NCBI GenBank assembly: GCA_028751875.1
Contig: CM054143.1
Coordinates: forward strand, 67,727,194-67,791,193
Reading direction: 5' to 3'
Length of the DNA: 64,000 nt
From: Rapana venosa
Taxonomy: Eukaryota; Mollusca; Gastropoda; Neogastropoda; Muricidae
The notes beneath the pieces were generated by a model. It was given only the letters and a program-made list of their open reading frames with translations, did not search any database and had not been told where the DNA came from. This document shows positions 56,412 to 64,000 of the stretch, piece after piece (position 1 is the stretch's first letter; each line of letters starts with the position of its first letter). The translations under genes were made by a program, and so were the position numbers.

Positions 56412-56509
56412 TTTGTTCTTAGATAGATGGCTTGATGAAAAAAAGCAAATGCATTGCTTATTCAATGTACCATCTGGAAATAAAATTTTGACTTGACTTG
56501 ACTTGACTT
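56412..56509 (+). mobile_element. 98-bp short element with (GACTT)n end, nested in L2-like copy 12
   Basis: It starts TTTGTTCTTAGATAGATGGC, has a central AAGCAAATGCATTGCTT palindromic stretch, and ends AAATAAAATTTTGACTTGAC with four GACTT repeats. GAAA flanks it on both sides. A relative at 59408-59513 starts and ends at the same points. Two shared ends argue for a defined small element and not random truncation of a LINE. Confidence 0.75.
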
Positions 56510-56541
56510 GAAAGAAAAAATCGGAGCACATTACCCCCCTC

Positions 56542-56859
56542 TTGCGATCTCTCCACTGGCTGCCTGTGCCACAGAGAGTAGAATATAAGATCAGTACCCT
56601 CTGTTACAAATATCTCCACAAAACTGCACCCTCCTACCTCTGTGAATGTCTTAACCTGTACACTCCTTCACGTTCCCTCCGCTCTGCTGCAGATACCTTG
56701 TGCCTACGAATACCTAGATTCAACCAATCTACTGTTGGCCGCCGCTCTTTCTCTATTTCGGGTCCATCGACCTGGAATGAGCTCCCTCTCTCTCTTCTCC
56801 AGAAGCCTAGCTATGACACTTTTAAATCAAGCCTCAAGACATATTTATTTCAAACCTAA
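56542..56859 (+). pseudogene. L2-like protein C-terminus
   Basis: RSLHWLPVPQRVEYKISTLC, YKYLHKTAPSYLCECLNLYT, SLRSAADTLCLRIPRFNQ and SLLQKPSYDTFKSSLKTYLF reach the natural stop of the family (TAA at 56857-56859). This is the best-preserved C-terminus in the window. No function is known for this tail. Confidence 0.88.
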
Positions 56860-56938
56860 GATTTCCCCCATCCTGTCTCATATCAGAACTATCCCACCCT
56901 TCACTAACCCATGTCCTGTCACCCTGCTTAAGTATATG

Positions 56939-56969
<31 letters not shown>

Positions 56970-57164
56970 CTTTTGAAAAACATTTGACTATTGCAATTTT
57001 ATTTCATAGATTTGGTCTGCAGTACCATGTTTGTAATATCTGTTTGAACTATTGATTATTTGTCATTGGTTGTATGACTGTAAGATTAGGTCGAATGCAT
57101 GCGCTTTGATTTGTCTTTGCAAGATATAGCGCTATATAAGTTCCATTTATTATTATTTATTATT

Positions 57165-57860
57165 AAATGCCACTTAACCCGATTTCATTTAATATACGTT
57201 CTACGTTAGCTAAATAAGTAGATTTGTGGGCATTAGCGATATACATGTGTAGCAACTTATAAACAATATTTGAAAACCCAGGCTCACTTCCGATATCAAC
57301 AAGCTTAAACCAAAAGCAAAGCATCCTTACTTTAGCTGTTATTTCCACAGGAAACTGTCCCAGTTCCCCATAAACCATTTACTTGGAGCAGATTTTTCCA
57401 GTTTAAGAATTCTTTTGAAGAACTTAAGTTGTAATTTTGAAGCTAATTCACACATTGATGGAGTCCAGACCTCACATCCGTTAAATAATTCAATCTGTAT
57501 ATCAATGGGAAGAAAAAGTCTTCTGCATTTTTTTTTTAGCAGAGAGAACATGCTATGACATGCTTGATCATATAAGTGTTTATGTACCACGTTAAATTTG
57601 TTGTTATAATTAAGGTTCAGCGCGAGATATTTAAATGAAAAAACCACTTTAATTTCTTTACCACCACATGTAAAACAAGGCATTTTCTTGATTTTACCTT
57701 TTGAAGAAACCAAAACTTTTGTTTTTTCTACATTTATATTAAGTTTCCACTTATGACAATAGTTACACATTGCATTGATAGCTTTCTACAGGTCTTCTTT
57801 TGATTCGGCACAAATTACCGTATCATCTGCATACAATAACAAAAACATTTTCAGCAAAAG
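57165..57860 (-). mobile_element. LINE-B1 remnant, RT piece
   Basis: The minus-strand element piece carries the YADD motif near its right edge and continues leftward to ERILNEIGLSG, where L2-like copy 12 breaks it. Its downstream part lies at 55767-55996. The right edge meets a plus-strand LINE of another family near 57,860. Confidence 0.82.
57170..57850 (-). pseudogene. LINE-B1 reverse transcriptase, YADD to thumb
   Basis: MFLLLYADDTVICAESKEDL carries the second catalytic motif (57822-57833). After a TAG just behind it the frame continues with CNYCHKWKLNINVEKTKVLV, FKYLALNLNYNNKFNVVHKH, NGCEVWTPSMCELASKLQLK, WFMGNWDSF, ITAKVRMLCFWFKLVDIG and a Leu-rich end. This order (YADD, KWKLNVN--KTKV, F-YLG, YG-E-W, GRFP--I--K-R---FW-KL) is that of LINEs common in cnidarians and molluscs. 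One stop and one frameshift disable it. Confidence 0.85.
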
Positions 57861-58455
57861 ATCCTCCTTTTCTCTTTCCCACCCTAGTTTCAGGGCTTCC
57901 TGGAGATGTGCGCGTGTTGATTCGACAGTTTCGTGAAGGGCTGATTGATTGCTGCTGGCAACATTGTCAGGCATTTACAGAATAGCGAAAGATATTCCCG
58001 TTATAGACTGTTCAGTCAGGTAAATTGTGCACCAACTTATTTGTGCATGCGTATTGATAGACATTTGAAGCGTATAATGACGCCATTTAGATTTGGTATC
58101 TCGGATATCAATGTACATTATTATCGCTATAGAAATGTGCTTGCCGCAAATCTTCAATGCCCAATGTGTAAATGTTCAGTAGAAGATGAAATCCACTTTG
58201 TGCTTTCCTGTCCAGGGTTAAGAGATAACGAGAGCAATTCATACCAAAAAGTACTGTAGAGATCCATGTTTATTCAGGTTGGTTTGTTATTAGCATCGAC
58301 GAATGATGTTATTTTAAAACAACTGGCAGTATACATGTCAAAGATTTTTAAAAGGAAAAAGTATCTATTTAACATAACAACATCACACGCACATCATGTT
58401 GCTGGCATTATCTGTATTCCCCTTCTAAGAGGCCATGGCCTTTATGAATAAACAT
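57861..58455 (+). mobile_element. LINE-B2 remnant, C-terminus and 3' end
   Basis: A plus-strand 3' fragment of a LINE related to, but different from, B1. It carries the C-terminal coding region and a short 3' UTR ending TTTATGAATAAACATTTATT before a long CT array. It is 5'-truncated next to the B1 RT piece, in the opposite orientation. Confidence 0.8.
57882..58259 (+). pseudogene. LINE-B2 C-terminal Cys-rich region
   Basis: VSGLPGDVRVLIRQFREGLI, DCCWQHCQAFTE, a stop, then NSERYSRYRLFSQVNCAPTY, FRFGISDINVHYYRYRN and LQCPMCKCSVEDEIHFVLSC. The CPMC--------HF-LSCP pattern is a CCHC-type zinc-binding motif found at the C-terminus of this LINE group. The natural stop is TAG at 58257-58259. A single TAG at 57982 breaks an otherwise continuous frame. 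Confidence 0.85.
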
Positions 58456-58458
58456 TTA

Positions 58459-58708
58459 TTTCTCTCTCTCTCTCTCTTTTCCTCTCTCTTCTCTCCTCTT
58501 GTCTATCTCGCTGTCTATCTCTCTCTCTCTCTCCCCTCTCTCTCTCTCTCTCTCTCTCGCTGTCTCTCTCTCGCTTCTCTCTCTCCTCTCTCCTCTTCTC
58601 TCTCTCTCCCCTCTCTCGCTGTCTCTTCCCTCTCTCCCCTCTCTTCGCTGTCTCTCTCTCTCTCGCTGTTCTCTCTCTACTCGCTGCTCTCTCTCTCTCT
58701 CGCTGTCT

Positions 58709-58739
<31 letters not shown>

Positions 58740-58764
58740 CTTTTCTCTCTTCTGTTCCCCTCCC

Positions 58765-58796
<32 letters not shown>

Positions 58797-58880
58797 CTCT
58801 CTCCTCTCTCTCTCCTCTTCTCTCTCTCTCGCTCGCTCGCTCGCAACGCGCGCTATCCTCTTTCTCTCTTTCTCTCGCTG

Positions 58881-58923
<43 letters not shown>

Positions 58924-59022
58924 CCTCTCGCTGTCTCTCTCTCTCGCTGTCTCTCTCTCTCTCCCCCTCCTTCTCTCTCCTTCCCCTCTCTCTCTCTCTC
59001 TCTCCCCCTCTCTCTCTCTGTG
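58459..59022. repeat. Long CT array with CTCGCTGT interruptions
   Basis: About 560 bp of (CT)n broken at near-regular spacing by CTCGCTGTCT. The Ser/Leu frames on plus and Arg/Glu frames on minus are artefacts. Confidence 0.95.
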
Positions 59023-59340
59023 GGACAAACCTATCAAGTACTTTTTGTGTACATGAAGGTGGGGGCCCTGTTCCCGTATTCTATCTTGTGAATGCCCACA
59101 CTTGGAGCTGATTTGGAAATGACTTTTCCACTGAACATTTTCCCTGCGCAAAAAAGTCTGAACTCGTTTTGTCTTCTTGAATCAGGGTCCAGTACTTTGT
59201 ATTGCCAACGCAATCATTTGTCCTTTAATCCTACATAACACAGTTTATCAAATCGTCGTCTGAAAAAGTGGGTGTGTGTTGTCAAAGTCAACATTTATTT
59301 TCAATGGTACATTGAATAACCAGTTTCATTTGCTTTGTTT
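59023..59340. other. Unique spacer, no gene
   Basis: Normal-complexity, cleanly read DNA without recognisable features. Confidence 0.4.
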
Positions 59341-59640
59341 TGTGGTTGTGTTTGGGGTGTGGTTGTTTTGTGTGTTGGGGTGTGTGTGTGTGTGTGGTGT
59401 TGTGTGAAGTCAAGCAAGGTTCAGTCAAGTCAAAATTTTTTCCAGTGGTACCTTTTTAAAAAGCAATGCATTTGCTTTTTTTTCATCAAGCCATCTTCTA
59501 AGAACAAATGTCTTGTGTGTGGTTTTTGTGTGTGTTTTGTGTGTTTGTGTGTGTGTGTGTGTGGTGGTGTGTGGTGTGTGTGTATGTGTGTGTGTGTGTG
59601 TTCTTTGTTCGTTTCGTTCTTGTATTTAATTTGGGGTTGT
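59341..59640. repeat. TG-rich tract
   Basis: TG repeats with GGTTGTG interruptions. The copy of the 98-bp element lies inside. Confidence 0.88.
59408..59513 (-). mobile_element. 98-bp short element, second copy, inside a TG tract
   Basis: On the minus strand it begins ATTTGTTCTTAGAAGATGGC, has AAGCAAATGCATTGCTTTTT and ends AAAATTTTGACTTGAC, matching 56412-56509 from end to end with a few indels. TG-repeat DNA lies on both sides. Confidence 0.72.
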
Positions 59641-59714
59641 GGTTTCAGAATAAATCTGTGTGTGCAATATTTTAAAACAAGTCATTCGTTGCGTGATACC
59701 CTCCTACATAAATC

Positions 59715-60602
59715 AAGCCCATACACCCACACCAACCCACACCAACAACCAACACACCAACAAAACAAAACAAAACCCAAACCAACCAACAACAAAACCC
59801 AACACCAACAAACAACCCCAACCAACACACAAACACCAACCCACAACACAAACACCAACATCACACCACAACACAACACCAACACAACACCACAACACAA
59901 CACCAACACCAACAACCAAACACCACACCACAACAACAACACCAACACAACAACACAAAACACCAACACCAACAACACAAACACCAACACCCCCAAAAAC
60001 AACAACACAAACACCCAACAAAAAACAAAACCAACACCAACAACAAACAACACAAACAAACCAAAACTCAAACCCAACAACCACAACAAAATACCAACAC
60101 CAACAACAACAACCCAAAAACACAAACACCAACAACACAAACACCAACACCAACAACACAAACACCAACACCAACCCAAAACCAACACCAACACCACCCA
60201 AAAACAACCCAAAAACACAACACCAACAAAAACCCACACCAGCCCAACACCCAAAAACACCAACACCACCACAACAACACCACACCAAAAACCAACACCA
60301 CAAACACAACACCAACAAACAAACTCACCCAACATCCCAACAACACCAACACCAACAAAAAACACCAAACAACACCAACACCAACACCAACACCAACCAA
60401 AACTCACACCAACATCAACAACACCAATACCCAACACCATACCAAAAACCAACACCAACAACCAACACCAAAAACACCAACACCAACAACACCACCCCCA
60501 ACACCAACAAAACCAACACCAACAACACCAACAACCCCCAAAAACAAACAACACCCACACCAACACCCAACAACACCAAAAACAACACACCAACACCCAG
60601 CC
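59715..60602. repeat. ACC/AAC satellite-like array
   Basis: About 890 bp built from AACACCAACACCAACAAC-like words, virtually without G or T. No strict unit is kept, probably because of indels. Plus-strand frames give Asn/Thr/Pro/His-rich peptides and minus-strand frames Cys/Val/Trp-rich ones; none is a gene. Confidence 0.92.
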
Positions 60603-60698
60603 ACACCAACAACACTGACTCAATAATGACAAGCCAAAATTCCCCTCCAAAGCAACCCACCCCCCTCCCGCCCAACTTGTGCTATTGGCCACTGCCCG

Positions 60699-60885
60699 TG
60701 ACGTCACCTGTGCCATAACAGGTAAGTGCACTAGATGACGTATCATTGACGGGTCCCTTCCTTCCCTCCTTCCTTTGTTCCTTCCTTCCTGCTTCCCCCG
60801 GCCCCTGCTCCCTAGCGCTGTAAACACTCCCCCCCAAAAAACGTCATATGTTGCTCAAGGGTAGACGTCACTGACACATGAGTCA
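60699..60885. promoter_or_regulatory. Cluster of CRE/AP-1-like motifs
   Basis: TGACGTCA (60699-60706), TGACGTAT (60736-60743), ACGTCAT (60841-60847), GACGTCA (60864-60870) and TGAGTCA (60879-60885) lie within 190 bp of non-repetitive DNA. The motifs are seen directly; binding by bZIP proteins is inference, and no gene start is apparent nearby. Confidence 0.3.
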
Positions 60886-61336
60886 TGTCAATGCCCTGCG
60901 GAAAGTTCGGCATCAATCGACACCTGACAGTCCCCGCCTTTCCCCCAATGTACCCGAAAGGTTATTTATAGTCCCGCTGCCTCCTCGACTAATCAGGGTT
61001 GGAAAAAGGATGGTCTCTGATGAGATGATGGAGGAGGAAAGTTGGAGCCTCACCGAAGTGGCAATGGCTGTAGCGCAGCCTTGCAGGGCAGCGATCACTG
61101 TTTTGTGAGGGAAAAGAGCTGGTCAATAATGACGATGGCATGACGCCTACACTGTGATCAGTATAGGAAGACAGGCCAAATAGTAACTGCCACTTTTGGA
61201 AAGCTTTTTTTTTGTTTGTTTGGTTTGGGGGGTTTTCTAATCTTTCTTTGCCTGCTTTATTTCCATCCCTCTGATTATGCACGTCTCAATCTGTCGACAT
61301 GGTATTTTCCATCCCTTACTGTGACTAATGAAATAT

Positions 61337-61379
<43 letters not shown>

Positions 61380-61521
61380 GGTCACACACCCTGGCAGGGC
61401 AATAGAATCTCAGCTGTTGAAGATAGGGAAAAGCTATGAGATGAAGCAGGAGAGGAAAACATCAGCAAGTTATCAGGATCAGGATTAAGACCATAACAAC
61501 CTGTTTTGTGTGTGTTCGTGT

Positions 61522-61668
61522 GTTTCATTTATTCCGAGGATAAGGAATAATTATCTGTGTGCTTTTTATATTTCCAGTCCCTGTGTGCATGTTTGTCATC
61601 CGTTCCCACTGGCGCTCAATGGTCTTCTCTTTTGAAAGGCGGAGCAGGTTTTAATGTGTGCACAAGAT
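61522..61668 (+). repeat. Dispersed repeat of unknown class, copy 2
   Basis: Matches 9190-9342 in the same orientation (CCGAGGATAAGGAATAA, CCGTTCCCACTGGC, GCGGAGCAGGTTTTAA). Confidence 0.7.
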
Positions 61669-61810
61669 GTTCTGCGTCCGTTTGCACCGGATACCTCGGT
61701 GTCTATTCCATCCGGCTGTGAAGTGAGAGAACGCCAGACCAAAAGACTCTCCAACAGGCACTGGGAGCGGGGCCATCCCAGCCTTCAGATAACCAGTCCC
61801 AACGCCTAAC

Positions 61811-61990
61811 ATGTGTGTGTGTGTTTGTGTTGTGGTGTGTGTGTGTGTGTGTGTGTGTTGTGTGAGTGTGGTGTTGTGTGTGGTGTGGTGTGTGTGTGTG
61901 GTGTGTGTGTTTGGTGTGTGATGTGTGTGCTATGTGTATTATGTGTTTTGGGGGTGTGTTTTTGGTGTGGTATGTGTGTTTTGGTAGAGA
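61811..61990. repeat. TG-rich tract
   Basis: TG repeats with TTGTGG and GTATG interruptions. Confidence 0.9.
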
Positions 61991-62119
61991 GAGATGAGAG
62001 TAAATTTCCCTTTTGCTGAAATGCCACCCGACCCGTTCTGTCACCCCAACCCCCCACCACCCCCTCCCCACAAAGCCTCTTTTCATACACGGCGCTGACA
62101 CCCCCCCTTTCCATCTGCC

Positions 62120-62352
62120 TGTGTGGCTGCACACCAACCTTAAGTCCCTCACATCACCCCTTTGCCCGTGTGGCTGCACACCAACCCTGCAGTCCTCACC
62201 ATCACCCCTTTGTCTGTGTATGCACCCAACACCCCCCTGCCCGTCCTCACATCACCCCTTTGTCTGTGGTATGCACACACAACTTTCAGTCCTCCACATC
62301 ACCCCTTTGCCGTGGATCACAACACACCTGCAGTCCCCCACATCACCCCTTT
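62120..62352. repeat. 44-57 bp imperfect tandem repeat, about five units
   Basis: Units share GTCCTCACATCACCCCTTTG and a GTGTGGCTGCACACCAAC-like half; their length varies. Confidence 0.85.
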
Positions 62353-62387
62353 GCCTGCTGGCTATCAGCTGGGAAGCCACCCCCCCC

Positions 62388-62757
62388 AGCACAGCACGCA
62401 CAGCACGCCAGCACAGCACCACACAGCACAGCACAGAACAGCAACAACACAGCACAGACAACACAGCACAGCACAGCACAGGGACAGAACAAAAACCCGC
62501 ACCAAAACCCCGCACAGCACAAAACAGCACAGCACAGCACAACAAAATGCACAGCACAAACACAGCACAACACAAAGCACAGCACAGCCACAGCACAGCA
62601 CAGCAAACACAGCACACACAGCACCACAACACAGCACAACACAGCACAACACAGCACGCCAACACAGCCCCAGCACAGAACAGCCGCAGCACAGAAACAG
62701 CACAACACGCACAACCCCAGCACAAACCCCCACCGCACAGAAACACAGACAACACCG
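62388..62757. repeat. CACAG pentanucleotide array
   Basis: (CACAG)n with AACA and CCCA interruptions over about 370 bp. The Thr/Ala/Gln/His frames are by-products. Confidence 0.94.
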
Positions 62758-62810
62758 CAACACAGTCAGTCTTGCCACAGCCTGGCTTCCTGACGCGTGT
62801 TCCTCTCTCA

Positions 62811-62869
62811 TTTAGACGTCAAGTTCATTGACGTTTTTTAGGGCTACAGCGATGACGTGGACGTCTAAA
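62811..62869. repeat. 10-bp inverted repeat containing GACGTC
   Basis: TTTAGACGTC (62811-62820) and GACGTCTAAA (62860-62869) are perfect complements; between them lie TTGACGT and TGACGTG. It resembles a transcription-factor site cluster. Confidence 0.6.
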
Positions 62870-62884
62870 GAAGGCCAGAGAGAG

Positions 62885-62935
62885 GAGGAGGGGGGGGGGG
62901 GGTGGGTTGGGGGGAGAGGGGAGGGTTGAACTGGA
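62885..62935 (+). repeat. G-rich tract
   Basis: G runs (up to about 12) with GGTGGG and GGGAGAGGGG, capable of quadruplex formation. Confidence 0.75.
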
Positions 62936-63015
62936 AGGTAAACACCTTGTTTGTGATGTTGGGACGTTTGTTATTGGTGGGGCCATAAGAGCGAGAAGAA
63001 GTATTGGGGCAAACG

Positions 63016-64000
63016 TCAACAACCACTTTGGTCAACATCAACACACCTCCCAAAACCAACTTGGTCAACGTCAACAACCACAACAACACCAACTTTGGTC
63101 AACATCAACCCAACATCAACACCACTTCGGGCAACTCAACAAACCCAAATTTTTGGGCACATCAACACAAACATCAACCCCCAACTTCGGTCAACATCAA
63201 CACCAAACTTCGTCAACATCAACACCAACAATCAACACCAACTTCGGTACCATCAACACCAACTTTGGCAACATCAACACCAAACTCGGTCAACTTCAAC
63301 ACCAACTTTGGTCAACTTTAACACCACTTTGGTCAACTTTAACACCAACTTTGGTCAAACATCCACAAACATCACACCAACTTCGGGTCAACATCAACAC
63401 CAACATCAAACCCAACTTTGGTCAAAATCAACCCAACATCAACACCAAACTTTGGTCAAAATCAACACCAAAAATCAAACACCAACTTTGTCAACATCAA
63501 CACCAACTTTGGTTTAAACAATCAACCCCCAACTTTGGTCAACATCAACACCAACTTTGGTCAACATCAACAAACCAACATCAAAACCAAAAACTTTGGT
63601 CAACATCAACACCAACTATGGTAACATAAACACCACTTTGGTCAAAATCAACACCAACTTTTGGTCAACATCAACACCACATCAACACCCAAATTTGGTC
63701 AACATCAACACCAACATCAAAACACCAACGCAAATCAAACCAACTTTCAACACAACACCAACACAACACCAAAGCAACATCAACACCAACTTGGTCAACA
63801 TCAACACAACATAACACCAACTCGCAACAATCAACACCACTTGTCAACATCAAACCAACAAACAACCAACTTTGCAACTCAACACCAACTTGTCACAAAC
63901 ACCAACATAAACCAAATTCTCCACATCAACAAACTTGCAAAAAACACAAAACACACCAACACACAACATCAACAAAATTGATCAAACAACCCAACAACAA
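63016..64000. repeat. 22-bp satellite, continuing past the window
   Basis: The unit is TTTGGTCAACATCAACACCA plus AC; spacing of 22 is exact where the sequence is undamaged (for example 63534 to 63556). Units with inserted ATCAACACC blocks occur. About 40 units lie in the window. Toward the right end the T-rich half decays and the array becomes AAC/ACC-rich, like the array at 59.7-60.6 kb. Confidence 0.93.

Larger units (their letters stand above)
55997..57164 (+). mobile_element. L2/CR1-like LINE copy 12, nested in LINE-B1
   Basis: The 5'-truncated copy begins IENWMTQNKLQLNADKTEAM and ends in GCGCTATATAAGTTCC and an ATT tail. Sequence is clean. It is itself interrupted at 56412-56509 by a 98-bp element. 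It contains a GT run at 56941-56968. With the 98-bp insert removed, the C-terminus is almost intact. Confidence 0.93.
60603..61800. other. Longest apparently unique segment, no gene seen
   Basis: Cleanly read sequence with a CA run at 61346-61378 and the copy of the 9.2-kb dispersed repeat at 61522. Open frames of 76-97 codons on both strands near 60.9-61.3 kb lack any recognisable domain. CAGGTAAGTG at 60719-60728 fits a splice donor, but nothing upstream reads as an exon. Confidence 0.45.

Noticed and set aside
57170..58455. Twin-priming (5' inversion) of a single LINE
   Set aside because: The minus part extends into the same protein region as the plus part, and their residues there differ (SLQDQYLKQWFSHE versus IRQFREGLIDCCWQHC), so they are two families.
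59335..60827. 427- and 381-codon frames on opposite strands over the ACC/AAC array
   Set aside because: Composition of the array excludes stop codons in most frames; no domain, and opposite-strand frames are equally long.
60600..61300. A short host gene in the unique segment (76- to 97-codon frames)
   Set aside because: No domain, no codon bias visible, overlapping frames on both strands, and no convincing exon next to the donor-like CAGGTAAGTG.

Overview
This looks like nuclear DNA of an animal, most likely a marine invertebrate; a mollusc is my guess from the mixture of repeat types, not a proof. I find no host protein-coding gene, no rRNA or tRNA gene, no CRISPR array and no operon-like organisation. 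Everything that can be recognised is repetitive: tandem arrays (minisatellites with units of about 19 to 57 bp and many GT, CT, CA, GA and ATT microsatellites), at least six non-LTR retrotransposon families (an L2/CR1-like family with about twelve copies, two RTE-like families, a CR1/Jockey-like family and two LINE families with a YADD or Cys-rich C-terminal end), one tRNA-derived SINE, and a few short dispersed repeats of unknown class. All retrotransposon reading frames carry stops or frameshifts.

Layout. 1-5.7 kb: degenerate 35-bp minisatellite. 5.7-9.6 kb: unique DNA broken by minisatellites, including a clean 20-unit array of a second subtype of the 35-bp repeat. 9.6-14.1 kb: an L2-like LINE split by an RTE-like element with target-site duplication. 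14.3-15.25 kb: another L2-like copy, minus strand. 15.3-21.8 kb: a 46-bp satellite into which an RTE-like element with a zinc finger and an L2-like copy have jumped. 22.0-22.4 kb: 41-bp minisatellite. 23.0-32.8 kb: a three-level nest, in which a CR1-like remnant (-) flanks an RTE-like element (-) that holds a 4.2-kb L2-like copy (+). 32.9-38.1 kb: further L2-like copies and G/T-rich low-complexity DNA. 38.3-42.6 kb: SINE, 55-bp repeat, long purine-rich and G/T-rich tracts. 42.7-44.6 kb: L2-like copy (-) broken by a CR1-like 3' end. 44.9-48 kb: minisatellites and a short dispersed repeat. 48-51.9 kb: L2-like copy (-) holding an RTE-like copy (+). 54.6-58.5 kb: LINE remnants (-) invaded by two L2-like copies, one of which holds a 98-bp short repeat. 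58.5-64 kb: CT, TG, ACC/AAC, CACAG and 22-bp arrays around about 1 kb of apparently unique DNA.

The pieces do not work together as a gene system. The biological story is stratigraphy: flanking duplications and restored reading frames show which element entered which. Sequence quality is patchy. Around 26.5-32.5 kb, 35.9-55.9 kb and in the first array, homopolymers are stretched or shortened and small indels are frequent, as in an unpolished long-read consensus. Broken frames there may be partly artefact, whereas 6-26.5, 32.9-34.8, 56-59 and 60.6-61.8 kb read cleanly.
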